Assembly: GCA_004554395.1 (NCBI GenBank)
Contig: SFMP01000210.1
Location: forward strand, 1 to 23,212
Direction of reading: 5' to 3'
Length of the DNA stretch: 23,212 nt
Origin: Myxococcales bacterium
Lineage (GTDB): Bacteria > Myxococcota_A > Bradymonadia > UBA4248
Each line of letters starts with the position of its first letter. The first letter of the stretch is position 1. The notes beneath the pieces are model-generated. The model did not search any database. It was not told the origin of the DNA and saw nothing but the letters and a program-made list of their open reading frames with translations. A program made the position numbers and the translations under genes. Positions 7,573 through 15,112 of the stretch are shown here, piece after piece.

Positions 7573-7716
7573 TGTAGCGGGCAATAGAGTACAAAAAAAG
7601 CCGACGATATTTCTACCGGCGGCTTTGTGTGTTGTCATTGCCCGCGTAGCGGGCAATAGAGTACAAAAAATGTGTTGGATTCATTGCCCGCGTAGCGGGC
7701 AATAGAGTACAAAAAA
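7573..7716. repeat. Direct repeats carrying a TTGCCCGC hairpin
   Basis: Two full copies (7636-7670 and 7682-7716) and one half copy (7573-7598) share GCGGGCAATAGAGTAC followed by an A-run. In the full copies TTGCCCGC-GTA-GCGGGCAA forms a perfect 8-bp hairpin. The full copies are 46 bp apart. The ATTG/CAATA flanks match the core of the variable hairpin family elsewhere in the window. They lie between the 3' ends of two convergent genes. Confidence 0.8.
7597..7626 (+). terminator. Possible terminator after the flavodoxin-ferredoxin gene
   Basis: AAAGCCG at 7597-7603 pairs with CGGCTTT at 7620-7626. The T-run is short, so termination is plausible but weak. Confidence 0.4.
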
Positions 7717-7740
7717 GAAGTCGGTCAAAGACTACTTCTT
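7711..7740 (-). terminator. Intrinsic terminator of the HU-type gene
   Basis: Read on the minus strand, AAGAAGT pairs with ACTTCTT followed by further Ts, and GTC-TTT-GAC forms a smaller inner stem. The 5' arm includes the last Lys codons and the stop codon of the HU gene. Confidence 0.7.
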
Positions 7741-8118
7741 GCAACCTTTTTTGCAAGCTTTCTTCTCGCCATCTTTCTTGGCAGATTTTTTAGCTTCGGC
7801 TTTTTCTTCTTCTTCGCAACCGTTAAGAGCGGTTTTGAGAGCGGCGGCAGCTTTGAAGCTGACGGCTTTCGAAGCTTTGATGGTGATTTCTTCTTTTGTG
7901 TGGGGATTGCGACCTTTGCGTTCGGCGCGTTGTTTCACCGTGAACGTACCGAAACCGGGGTACGAAAGACGGGAAGCGGCTTCGTCTTCGGAGCAAAGAA
8001 CTTCTTTCAACGTATCGAAAAGAGCATCGACCGTTTCGGCAACTTGTTTCTTCGACACATTCTCAACTTTTTGAGCAACTTTTTCAGAAACCTTCGTAAG
8101 CAATTCAGCTTTCGTCAT
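7732..8118 (-). CDS. HU-type nucleoid DNA-binding protein with Lys/Cys-rich tail
   Basis: A 128-residue protein. Residues 1 to about 95 are a complete HU/IHF domain: the N-terminal helical part (MTKAELLTKVSEK), the GFGTFTVKQRAERKGRNP arm signature near 55-72, and a closing helix ending ALKTALNG. HU bends and compacts DNA as a dimer. The last 30 or so residues form an acidic patch (EEEEK) followed by a lysine-rich stretch containing two Cys residues (KKACKKGCKK), beyond the usual 90-residue family length. Such basic tails occur in some actinobacterial and deltaproteobacterial HU proteins; the cysteines are less usual. AAGGAG lies 9 nt before the ATG. It has its own candidate promoter and terminator, so it is probably monocistronic. 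Confidence 0.93.
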   Translation of the reverse strand: MTKAELLTKVSEKVAQKVENVSKKQVAETVDALFDTLKEVLCSEDEAASRLSYPGFGTFTVKQRAERKGRNPHTKEEITIKASKAVSFKAAAALKTALNGCEEEEKAEAKKSAKKDGEKKACKKGCKK

Positions 8119-8186
8119 AACGAAATTCTCCTTAAGAGAGTAATAAAAGACGACAAAACGCGTCGGCGCTTGCCAATACTCGCGCA

Positions 8187-8215
8187 GTGTTACGGATTCC
8201 GCGCTTTTCTGTCAA
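8187..8215 (-). promoter_or_regulatory. Candidate sigma-70-type promoter for the HU gene
   Basis: On the minus strand TTGACA (8210-8215) is followed after exactly 17 bp by TAACAC (8187-8192), about 70 bp before the HU start. The -35 box is perfect and the -10 box is weak. Confidence 0.55.
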
Positions 8216-8326
8216 GAAAATATAATATTCAACTGGGCTTAAATGCACGTTTTTTTGCTGTTTTTTGTCGATTTTGTCGATTTTTGCCCCAAAACGCCTC
8301 AAAACGGCATCTCATCGACGGTTTAT

Positions 8327-9001
8327 CTACGACATGAGTCGTCTGTTTTCGTCGGCAGCACTGCGAATACGCCGCTCGGTGAGGTGTTCGAACACGTCGT
8401 TTAGGGCGCGGCCATTGTGCATATAAAAGCCGTCGAGTACGGCGAGTGATCCATCGACGAAATGGACGACAGACAGCCCGGCAGCTCCGGGAATGAGGGC
8501 GCTTCGCGTCGTCACATCGACGATCGTATTGTAATCGATATCATATCGTTTGCCATTCGTTCGCCAAACGGCTCCAGTCTTATAAAACGTGGCACTGTCG
8601 CCCAAATGGCGCAACGTCATGAGGCCCAAGAATGCAAAAAAAGTCCCTGCAATCAATAAGTAAACTCGCATGCTCATATATCCAGCGGGCACGAGAAAGT
8701 AGATAAGAGCGAGCGGTAGACATAGGGCAAGGCAAATGATGATGGCGCGAGATTTGGCCGTTTTGAACGATCGAATCGCTCGCCCGTGCATGATGTGATC
8801 TTCGATATCGTCGACGCCTTGCGGTTCTAATACGAGCGAACGACTGGCGTCGTGGACGAGTTTCATCTTTGCCTGTTCGGCTTTGCGAGCCCGTGAACCG
8901 CGCCATTTGACGACGAGTTTGGGCGTCCATATCAATATGAAGATGAACAGACCGATGAGACCAGCCGCCGGTCCCAAGAAGCTCTCTAATGCTTTCTGCA
9001 T
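8327..9001 (-). CDS. Conserved-looking membrane protein of unknown function
   Basis: I do not recognise this 224-residue protein. It shows an N-terminal membrane helix (about 10-28), a basic cytoplasmic stretch, two close helices (about 85-104 and 111-130), and a soluble C-terminal domain (about 135-210). The beta-rich pattern of that domain (ATFYKTGAVWR, YDIDYNTIVDV, GLSVVHFVDGSLAVLDG) suggests a PH-like fold; that is inference. AAGGA lies 7 nt before the ATG. The upstream gene ends 10 bp before this start, and the kinase gene precedes that one, so it is probably the last gene of a three-gene operon and may share its function. Confidence 0.75.
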   Translation of the reverse strand: MQKALESFLGPAAGLIGLFIFILIWTPKLVVKWRGSRARKAEQAKMKLVHDASRSLVLEPQGVDDIEDHIMHGRAIRSFKTAKSRAIIICLALCLPLALIYFLVPAGYMSMRVYLLIAGTFFAFLGLMTLRHLGDSATFYKTGAVWRTNGKRYDIDYNTIVDVTTRSALIPGAAGLSVVHFVDGSLAVLDGFYMHNGRALNDVFEHLTERRIRSAADENRRLMS

Positions 9002-9011
9002 AAACGATTCC

Positions 9012-9995
9012 TTAGTCGGGGGCTACGGTAATAGTATGTCGATAGCTTGTATTGGCATCGAAATCGCTCACAGCAAACCACAAATAACCTTCATCGTCGG
9101 CATATTCTGCCGAAACTTTGGCTCGGGCAGTATTCGTTGCAGCATCGAATGTATTTTTGAGTGCATCGCCGGTGAGTGTCCAATCGTACCCCGAACGGCG
9201 GTCGATCGGGGCGATCGTCGGGGTGACCATGCTGGCTGGCGTCTTGATTTCGACGCTGAGATCTTTGCCTTCTGCGACCTTTGCTTTGTAATAGTGGGCA
9301 TGCCCCGAGGAACTGTTCATTTTTATGTGATATTCTTTGGGGTTTGAAATCTCACCAAAGCTATCGACGAGTTCTTTTTCGGCGATCGTTTCGACCGTGA
9401 CAGCATAGCCATAAGAATCGCCGCCATGATGCGTGATTCCAGGTTCGCACGATGCCGAGCCGTTGGCGTCGTCGTTATCGCTGCTCTCGACGCTGATGTA
9501 GAACCGCGATGTCGGCGCCAAAAACTCTAGTCCTGTAGAATTTGCACTGCTCGCGGCGCTGAAGATGAGGTCGGCTCCCGTCGATGACAACAAATAGATG
9601 ACTGGAGAAAGTGGGCTTTTCCGAGTGGCATTCAACACCATGACTCGCATTGGCGTGCCCGGTTCGACGTCGAAACCGACGATATCGACATCGGCTCGCC
9701 CTTTTTGCGATCGAATCGAGTGGCAATTGGCATCGATATAGCCAAAATATCCGTTGGGAAATGCGCTATCGCTCATTCGATTCCCTTTGAACGGCGCTTT
9801 GTATATGTCGCGACCGTGTTTGAAGTCGTTTTCGCAAATATCGCCTTCGACGCAGTCGGCTCCGTCGTAGTTGGAACCGATGACTTGGTATCCATCGTTG
9901 GGATCGATGTGATTGCCGATCTCGGCGCATCCAAAGCCTGCCATGCCCAGGGCGATGGCTACGCCAAGCATGCTTATGTCGTACATCGTTTTCAT
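9012..9995 (-). CDS. Secreted, probably lipid-anchored beta-sandwich protein of unknown function
   Basis: A 327-residue protein from ATG 9995. The start MKTMYDISMLGVAIALGMAGFGC reads as an export signal ending in a Cys, with GFGC a poor but possible lipobox. Two similar-sized beta-rich segments follow (about 85-210 and 215-325), each ending with a run such as YAVTVE or HTITVAP; the pattern recalls PPC-type sandwich domains, which is inference. A longer frame from 10052 would overlap the kinase gene by 40 bp and bury the signal sequence, so 9995 is preferred; it begins 17 nt after the kinase stop codon. The close spacing suggests co-expression with the kinase and a role at the cell surface. 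Confidence 0.7.
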   Translation of the reverse strand: MKTMYDISMLGVAIALGMAGFGCAEIGNHIDPNDGYQVIGSNYDGADCVEGDICENDFKHGRDIYKAPFKGNRMSDSAFPNGYFGYIDANCHSIRSQKGRADVDIVGFDVEPGTPMRVMVLNATRKSPLSPVIYLLSSTGADLIFSAASSANSTGLEFLAPTSRFYISVESSDNDDANGSASCEPGITHHGGDSYGYAVTVETIAEKELVDSFGEISNPKEYHIKMNSSSGHAHYYKAKVAEGKDLSVEIKTPASMVTPTIAPIDRRSGYDWTLTGDALKNTFDAATNTARAKVSAEYADDEGYLWFAVSDFDANTSYRHTITVAPD

Positions 9996-10012
9996 CGTAA
10001 CATCTCGGATAG

Positions 10013-11917
10013 CTAGAGCGTCGTCGGTGGCGCTTCGAGTTTTCGTTGGCATTTTCGCCCGATATCGGTCAGTTTTTCTTTCATTCCCAGGGCCGAATCG
10101 GGGACTTGGGCGATGAGATCGTCGATTTTGCTACATTTTTGCCCGGCATTTTGTGCCGATTGCCAGATATTTCGGAATGACGTGAGTTGTTCGCGCGATT
10201 GGGCGAGTTGATCGGCATCGCGTTGCGATAGTGTAGTGTTTTGAGCTTGGGCAAAATCGGATGTCGTTTGCGCGGCGTCGAGATTGCCGGCGTTTGCGTC
10301 GCGGATCGAAGCATCGATACATGCTCGCGCGACGCCGCGCATCAAGACTTCGCGCGCGGCGGCTTTCGATGGTTCGATGGGCGCAGGGGCGGCGTCGATA
10401 GCTGCATTCGCCGCGCCTTGCGCGGTCGATGGCGCCACGTTTGGCGCCTGTTCTTGCGCCGAGCCGCCGCCCTCCGATCCTGCCACGGGTTCGCGGCTTT
10501 CTATGGGATCTTCGCCAGGCAAATTCAAGAACGCAAACGCCGCCCCGCCCAAAGCGATAATCACGATGGCAACGATGGCAACCGTTCGCAGAACGCGATT
10601 GGGGGCGGGCGCGGCACTATCGGTGGCGGGCATTTCGATCTCCGAAATATCGCCCAAACTATAACAATCGGAGTCGTGTTCTTCGCTCGCATCGCCATCG
10701 TCGTCTCGATCGGGCGAGCTATTTTCGACGCCCGAGTCGAGATCGATTTCGAGCCCTAAATCGTCGTCGTCGCCATCGTGGATCGTCGACATTTCATCGG
10801 GCGCATTAGGTGCGAGGACAAAGGCAAAGTCTTTGGGATCGGATTTCTTCGATGTGACCGTTTTGGGATCGGATTTCCTCGATTCGACTTTGGTGGGATC
10901 GTCGAGATGGGAATCGATTTTGACCGTATTTTTGTGCATGTCATTCGGAGCCACGATCGGCGTGACGAGCGAAATCATGCCGCTTTCTTGGAACTGCATC
11001 AAATCGGCGATGACGCCCGTAAACGAATCGTATCGATCGGCACTCGCTTTCATCATGCATTTGTGGACGATGGCGCTGAGCGCCGTCGGAACGTGTTCGC
11101 CATTGGGGCGAACGAGATCGGGCAGTGGAGCGTTGATTTGCATCTGCAAAAGCCCCATGGGGGAATCGCATTCGTATGGCAGGCGATTGCAAATCATCAC
11201 ATACATGAGAATGCCGTATGCATAGATATCGGTTCGATTGTCGACATCGGTACCATAGCATTGTTCGGGGCTCATGAACTCGGGCGTGCCGACGATGAGG
11301 CCGTCTTTCGTCTTTCGATCGACGGGTTTGTCGAGCATTTTGGCAATGCCAAAATCGAGGATTTTGACCGAAAATCGCCCGGGAACGGTTTCCATGAGCA
11401 TGATATTTTCGGTTTTGAGGTCGCGATGAATGATTCCGGCTCGGTGCACAGTGCCGAGGGCATCGGCGATTTGTAGCGATATGTCGACGATTTGACGCAG
11501 CGAAAAGACGTATCCTGATTCGATATATTGCGTGAGCGTTTTGCCGGCGACGAATTCCATGACGATGCAAATTTGCCCTTTGACGTTGAGCAAATCGTGG
11601 AGTTTGACGGCGTTTGGATGCGTAATTTTGCCATAGGAACGGGCTTCGTCCATGAATCGTTCGACGATGACTTTATCGCGATAAAACTCGGGATGGAGTT
11701 TTTTGATGGCGACGAATTGACCGGCACCGCGCTGTTTAGCGAGGTATACGACGCCCATGCCGCCGGCGGCGATGCGTTTGATAATCGTGTATTTGTTGTC
11801 GATGCATAGGCCGACGAAGGGATCGTCGCCTTCGCCGCGCGGCAACTGCGTCGCGCAATTGCCGCAAAATAGCGCCTCATCGGGGCATTGCATCTGGCAT
11901 TTCGGACATTCTATCAT
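10013..11917 (-). CDS. Membrane-bound Ser/Thr protein kinase with N-terminal zinc ribbon
   Basis: A 634-residue Hanks-type kinase. Residues 4-21 (CPKC and CGNC, Cys4/7/18/21) form a zinc ribbon. The kinase domain spans about 43-312: glycine loop AAGGMGVVY, ATP-binding Lys72, alpha-C Glu91, catalytic loop HRDLKTEN with Asp166, DFG Asp188 and the TPEFMSPEQ activation segment, all intact. Residues 340-365 repeat K-S-D-P motifs, then an acidic stretch (380-430), one membrane helix (about 442-465), and an Ala/Gln-rich extracytoplasmic tail with a few Cys. The architecture fits a receptor-like kinase that senses outside the inner membrane and phosphorylates inside. No phosphatase or FHA gene is adjacent. 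GGAG lies 11 nt before the ATG. Confidence 0.93.
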   Translation of the reverse strand: MIECPKCQMQCPDEALFCGNCATQLPRGEGDDPFVGLCIDNKYTIIKRIAAGGMGVVYLAKQRGAGQFVAIKKLHPEFYRDKVIVERFMDEARSYGKITHPNAVKLHDLLNVKGQICIVMEFVAGKTLTQYIESGYVFSLRQIVDISLQIADALGTVHRAGIIHRDLKTENIMLMETVPGRFSVKILDFGIAKMLDKPVDRKTKDGLIVGTPEFMSPEQCYGTDVDNRTDIYAYGILMYVMICNRLPYECDSPMGLLQMQINAPLPDLVRPNGEHVPTALSAIVHKCMMKASADRYDSFTGVIADLMQFQESGMISLVTPIVAPNDMHKNTVKIDSHLDDPTKVESRKSDPKTVTSKKSDPKDFAFVLAPNAPDEMSTIHDGDDDDLGLEIDLDSGVENSSPDRDDDGDASEEHDSDCYSLGDISEIEMPATDSAAPAPNRVLRTVAIVAIVIIALGGAAFAFLNLPGEDPIESREPVAGSEGGGSAQEQAPNVAPSTAQGAANAAIDAAPAPIEPSKAAAREVLMRGVARACIDASIRDANAGNLDAAQTTSDFAQAQNTTLSQRDADQLAQSREQLTSFRNIWQSAQNAGQKCSKIDDLIAQVPDSALGMKEKLTDIGRKCQRKLEAPPTTL

Positions 11918-11996
11918 TTATTTGTGGCTCCGTGTCTCGTAGGATTCGCCCAAAACGCCGAGCGCAGTGCGCAAAACACGTCGTTTGAGCGCCGCG

Positions 11997-12025
11997 AGCT
12001 TATGTTATCGACGGCCTTTTGACAA
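11997..12025 (-). promoter_or_regulatory. Possible promoter of the kinase operon
   Basis: On the minus strand TTGTCA (12020-12025) and TAAGCT (11997-12002) are 17 bp apart, about 80 bp before the kinase start. The match is moderate only. Confidence 0.3.
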
Positions 12026-12055
12026 TCTTTAGCTGTTTTTTGGGGCAGACATAAA

Positions 12056-12372
12056 GCGCCCGTATTGGCAAAGCCAATACGGGCGCCTCCCAAAGATGCA
12101 TCTTCGTCAGTTTGATGCGAATTCAACTCATTCCCGACGCCCGCGTGGCAACGCTGACGCAGAAGTCGCGCAAAATGGCGAAAATGCAAAAGCCCGTATT
12201 GGCAAAGCCAATAGGGCGCCAAAAGCCGTGCGTATGCGCGCAACGCGCGTGAGCACATAGCACGGCCAAAAGCCCGTATTGAGCGTGAGCGAAATAGGGC
12301 TTCAAAAGCCCGTATTGGCAAAGCCAATAGGGCGCCAAAAGCCCGTATTGAGCCCAACGGGCAAAATAGGGC
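12056..12372 (-). repeat. Array of variable hairpins with conserved linker, dispersed repeat copy B
   Basis: Six hairpins lie at 12056-12086, 12192-12217, 12225-12266, 12272-12300, 12308-12333 and 12341-12372. The first is separated from the rest by the 104-bp segment 12085-12188, shared with 3413-3553 in opposite orientation. Read on the minus strand, most units have the form GCCC-TATT...AATAC-GGGC followed by TTTT. Inner stems differ (GGC/GCC, CCC/GGG and others), and in 12225-12266 the outer arm is GCCGTGC/GCACGGC. The remainder of 11918-12495 holds only leader sequence for the flanking genes. Frames through the array translate repeats and are not accepted as genes. Confidence 0.85.
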
Positions 12373-12418
12373 GCATCCCGCAAAAAACGAAAAAAATGCA
12401 TGTCGTGAATTTTTTCTG

Positions 12419-12447
12419 TTGACACGATGTGCGAATGCCGCTAAAAG
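12419..12447 (+). promoter_or_regulatory. Candidate promoter of the tRNA cluster
   Basis: TTGACA (12419-12424), 17 bp, then TAAAAG (12442-12447), followed at once by a GC-rich stretch GCGCC. Such a discriminator is typical of growth-rate-controlled stable-RNA promoters. The first tRNA begins about 50 bp downstream. Confidence 0.6.
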
Positions 12448-12495
12448 GCGCCTCGTTCCCGATGAGCTGAAAAGCTCAGAGGGGATGCGGAATGT

Positions 12496-12568
12496 GGGAC
12501 ATTAGCTCAGTTGGTAGAGCAGCAGACTTTTAATCTGTTTGTCGACAGTTCGATTCTGTCATGTCTCA
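12496..12568 (+). tRNA. tRNA-Lys (anticodon TTT), copy 1
   Basis: Full cloverleaf: acceptor GGGACAT pairs with ATGTCTC (one G-T), D stem GCTC/GAGC, anticodon stem GCAGA/TCTGT with loop CTTTTAA (anticodon 12529-12531), five-base variable loop, T stem GACAG/CTGTC around TTCGATT, discriminator A. CCA is not encoded. It is identical to the copy at 12789. Confidence 0.97.
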
Positions 12569-12573
12569 CTTGC

Positions 12574-12646
12574 GTCCTCGTCGTCTAGAGGCCTAGGACA
12601 TCGGCCTTTCACGCCGACGACACGAGTTCGAATCTCGTCGAGGACG
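12574..12646 (+). tRNA. tRNA-Glu (anticodon TTC), copy 1
   Basis: Acceptor GTCCTCG pairs with CGAGGAC, anticodon stem TCGGC/GCCGA with loop CTTTCAC (anticodon 12608-12610), T stem ACGAG/CTCGT around TTCGAAT, discriminator G. CCA is not encoded. It lies 5 bp after tRNA-Lys, so the two are processed from one transcript. Confidence 0.97.
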
Positions 12647-12669
12647 CTCTCCACCTTTACCGCGAGGAT

Positions 12670-12742
12670 GTCCTCGTCGTCTAGAGGCCTAGGACATCGG
12701 CCTTTCACGCCGACGACACGAGTTCGAATCTCGTCGAGGACG
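12670..12742 (+). tRNA. tRNA-Glu (anticodon TTC), copy 2
   Basis: Identical in sequence to the tRNA-Glu 96 bp upstream, anticodon at 12704-12706. CCA is not encoded. The 23-bp spacer between the copies is unrelated to the other flanks. Confidence 0.97.
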
Positions 12743-12747
12743 CTAAG

Positions 12748-12784
12748 AAGTCTCAGATCGCTTCGGTCTGGGACTTTTCTTTTA
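12748..12784 (+). terminator. Intrinsic terminator between tRNA-Glu copy 2 and tRNA-Lys copy 2
   Basis: AAGTCTCAGA at 12748-12757 pairs with TCTGGGACTT at 12767-12776 (one G-T), followed by TTCTTTT. It would end the first three-tRNA transcript, so the last tRNA-Lys needs read-through or its own promoter. Confidence 0.8.
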
Positions 12785-12788
12785 CGCT

Positions 12789-12861
12789 GGGACATTAGCT
12801 CAGTTGGTAGAGCAGCAGACTTTTAATCTGTTTGTCGACAGTTCGATTCTGTCATGTCTCA
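12789..12861 (+). tRNA. tRNA-Lys (anticodon TTT), copy 2
   Basis: Identical to the tRNA-Lys at 12496, shifted by 293 bp, anticodon at 12822-12824. It starts 5 bp past the T-run of the preceding terminator; no separate promoter is visible in that gap. CCA is not encoded. Confidence 0.97.
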
Positions 12862-12865
12862 TTGG

Positions 12866-12897
12866 AAGGATGGCTTTTGGGTCATCCTTTTTTTTTT
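12866..12897 (+). terminator. Intrinsic terminator of the tRNA cluster
   Basis: AAGGATG (12866-12872) pairs with CATCCTT (12883-12889), then an uninterrupted T-run to 12897. Confidence 0.88.
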
Positions 12898-13174
12898 GAT
12901 TTTGAGCACGCGAATTTTTGCGCTTGGGGGGCAAAAATGCGGCTGGCGGCGGAGTTGATCGGGCGTTTGGGCGCGTCATATAGGGCGTTTGGGCGAAAAG
13001 AGATCTGTCGCGAAAAGGGCGTGTAAAAGCGAAAAAGGCGCGAAAAAGCGAAAAAAACGTTGCGTGCGCTTGGCGTGTGCTCCATACACGCAAACCGATT
13101 GTCGTAGGCGCGTGGGGGCTAGGGCGTTTGGTATCGTCGTGCGTTGCCAATAGACGCATCCATAAGAGGATTTC
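12898..13174 (+). other. Gene-free leader region before lolC/E
   Basis: It holds a direct repeat GGGCGTTTGGGCG (12961-12973 and 12983-12995), a run of GCGAAAA-type repeats around 13000-13060, and a small hairpin GCGTGT/ACACGC at 13073-13091. I see no confident promoter and no gene. Confidence 0.5.
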
Positions 13175-14995
13175 ATGGTATTCGAAGATTTCGTCGGCAT
13201 CCGCTACTTGATGGCGAAGCGCGATCGGAACATGTTAAGCGTGATTACGCTGATTAGCGTTGGCGGCGTTGCCGTTGGCGTGATGGCGCTCATCGTCGTT
13301 TTGAGCGTGATGGGCGGTTTTGAAGCCGATTTTCGCGAGAAAATAACCGGTTCCAAGGCGCATGTCGTCATCAGTGCGAAAGATGGGTATATCGAAAACT
13401 ACGAAGAAATCCGGGCGATAGCGCTCAAAACGGATCGCGTCGAGGGGGCAAATGGCTATGTCGAGGCCGAAGTCATGCTCAATTCGCCGACGAATTTGCA
13501 AGCGGCGATATTGCGTGGCATCGATTATCGCGAAATCGTGACGACGACGAAGTTGGGCGATTATATCGAAGAGGGCAAGCTCGAATATCTCGAAGATCCC
13601 GATGCTTTGCCGTCGATTTCGATGGTTGGGAGCGTCGTCCAGCGCGGAACGCTTTCGATTCAAAGCGATACCGAAGATGGCGGTTTGACCGATGAAAAAG
13701 TCGATCGGCTCGAACAAGCTGGCGCACGGGCGGCGATTGCATTTGCGGGCGATAAGCATGGGGCTTGGATTGCCAAAGGCTCGCAAGAAATCGAGTTGCC
13801 CGCCGGTGTCGAAACCGCCCCCGAGACGGTCGTAGGCGACGCCAACAGCCCCCAGAATGCCGAACACAACGCCGATGACTTGACGAAAAATGGCGATATC
13901 TATGATTTGCCCGATGTCGATCCGATAGCGCCCATGCCGAGGCGGCGTAGCGCGGCAGATGTGGGCAACAATGCGACTGATGGCGATTTATCGCCCGAAT
14001 TGTTGGCGGCGATAGGCGAAGATCGTTGGGTCGATTCGGAATCGTCGCCTACGGTGCGGCAGCCTGCGGCGATGGGCGATGCGCAGGCGGGCGCAACCCA
14101 ATACGACCGCGAGCCCAATGCCGTTTTATTGCCGCAAAACAAGCGCACGCGAACGATGAAGGCCATGCCCGGGCTCGATGGATCCGATTCGAGTCGCCGC
14201 GTCGGCGCCATTATCTTGGGGCGAGAGCTCAAAAATAATCTCACGTTGTATTTGGGTGGCGAACTCAACATCATGAGTCCATCGGGCGATATCGGGCCGG
14301 CGGGGAATTTGCCCAAAAGTCGGCCGTTCAAAGTCGTCGGTTCGTATTATAGTGGCATGTTCGAATACGATGCGAAGATGGCTTATATATCGTTAGCCGA
14401 TGCGCAGGCGTTCTTGGGTATTGGGAATGCCGTGACGGGGATCGACGTCAAATGTTCGCGTCTCGAAGATAGCAAACGAGTGCGAGATGCGTTGCGCGAA
14501 AAGCTCAAAGACTATCCGAATGTCCAAGTCGACGATTGGCTCACGCTCAATTCGAGCTTATTTGGCGCCATTATGCTCGAGAAAGTCGCCATGTTCGTCA
14601 TCTTGACGTCGATTATTCTCGTCGCTTCGTTCAATATATTGTGCCTTCTCATCATGATGGTCATCGAAAAAGCGCGAGAAATCGCCATTTTCAAGGCCAT
14701 GGGAGCACGCGATTCGAGCATCGTGCGCATGTTCGTCGTCCAAGGTGCCATTATTGGCGGGCTTGGCACGGCGATCGGGCTCATTCTGGGGCTTGGGCTA
14801 TGCGTCATCATCGCTCAACTCGGCATCAAGATGCCAGGCAATGTCCACTACATTACGCAAATCCCCGTCATGGTCAATGCGGTCGAAGTCATCGTGATTT
14901 GTGCGGCATCGATAGCGATTAGCCTTTTAGCGACCGTTTTGCCGAGCCGAATGGCGGTCAAGCTCGATCCCGTTTCGGGTTTGCGTTGCGAATAG
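13175..14995 (+). CDS. lolC: Lipoprotein-releasing ABC transporter permease (LolC/LolE family) with large periplasmic insert
   Basis: A 606-residue inner-membrane permease of the LolCDE system, which extracts outer-membrane lipoproteins for delivery to LolA. It has an N-terminal VGIRYLMAKRDRNMLSVITLISV segment, one helix (about 23-45), a periplasmic domain beginning GGFEADFREKI, and a C-terminal FtsX/MacB domain with helices near 471-497, 521-550 and 568-592. EKAREIAIFKAMGA is the cytoplasmic coupling motif and LPSRMAVKLDPVSGLR the usual ending. Family members are about 400-420 residues; here about 195 hydrophilic, Asp/Ala/Pro-rich residues (about 145-340) are inserted in the periplasmic domain before the RVGAIILGREL strand. 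LolC and LolE cannot be separated from this alone. AGAGGA at 13165-13170 precedes the ATG. lolD follows after 117 bp. Confidence 0.88.
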   Translation: MVFEDFVGIRYLMAKRDRNMLSVITLISVGGVAVGVMALIVVLSVMGGFEADFREKITGSKAHVVISAKDGYIENYEEIRAIALKTDRVEGANGYVEAEVMLNSPTNLQAAILRGIDYREIVTTTKLGDYIEEGKLEYLEDPDALPSISMVGSVVQRGTLSIQSDTEDGGLTDEKVDRLEQAGARAAIAFAGDKHGAWIAKGSQEIELPAGVETAPETVVGDANSPQNAEHNADDLTKNGDIYDLPDVDPIAPMPRRRSAADVGNNATDGDLSPELLAAIGEDRWVDSESSPTVRQPAAMGDAQAGATQYDREPNAVLLPQNKRTRTMKAMPGLDGSDSSRRVGAIILGRELKNNLTLYLGGELNIMSPSGDIGPAGNLPKSRPFKVVGSYYSGMFEYDAKMAYISLADAQAFLGIGNAVTGIDVKCSRLEDSKRVRDALREKLKDYPNVQVDDWLTLNSSLFGAIMLEKVAMFVILTSIILVASFNILCLLIMMVIEKAREIAIFKAMGARDSSIVRMFVVQGAIIGGLGTAIGLILGLGLCVIIAQLGIKMPGNVHYITQIPVMVNAVEVIVICAASIAISLLATVLPSRMAVKLDPVSGLRCE

Positions 14996-15112
14996 GCGTC
15001 ATAAACCGTTGCGTCTTTCTTGACGCTCTATCGCACAATGTAATAGATCGGGGCGCTATGGTCGGTTTCCGATCATCCCACCGTTTCCTATCTAGGAGCA
15101 TGACCTTACGCC

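Noticed and set aside
7573..7716. Insertion-sequence ends
   Set aside because: The repeats are direct rather than inverted, no transposase is present, and the tract is too short.
12192..12372. CRISPR array
   Set aside because: The repeating parts are palindromes of differing sequence with very short linkers. There are no constant direct repeats with unique spacers of 30 or so bases, and no cas gene is present.
11914..12425. Minus-strand open frames through the hairpin array, giving repetitive peptides
   Set aside because: They translate the variable hairpins and the shared segment, have no domain or ribosome site, and the same DNA is non-coding-like at 3413-3690.
12539..12826. Open frames across the tRNA cluster
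   Set aside because: They arise from duplicated tRNA-Glu sequence; the cloverleafs explain every base.
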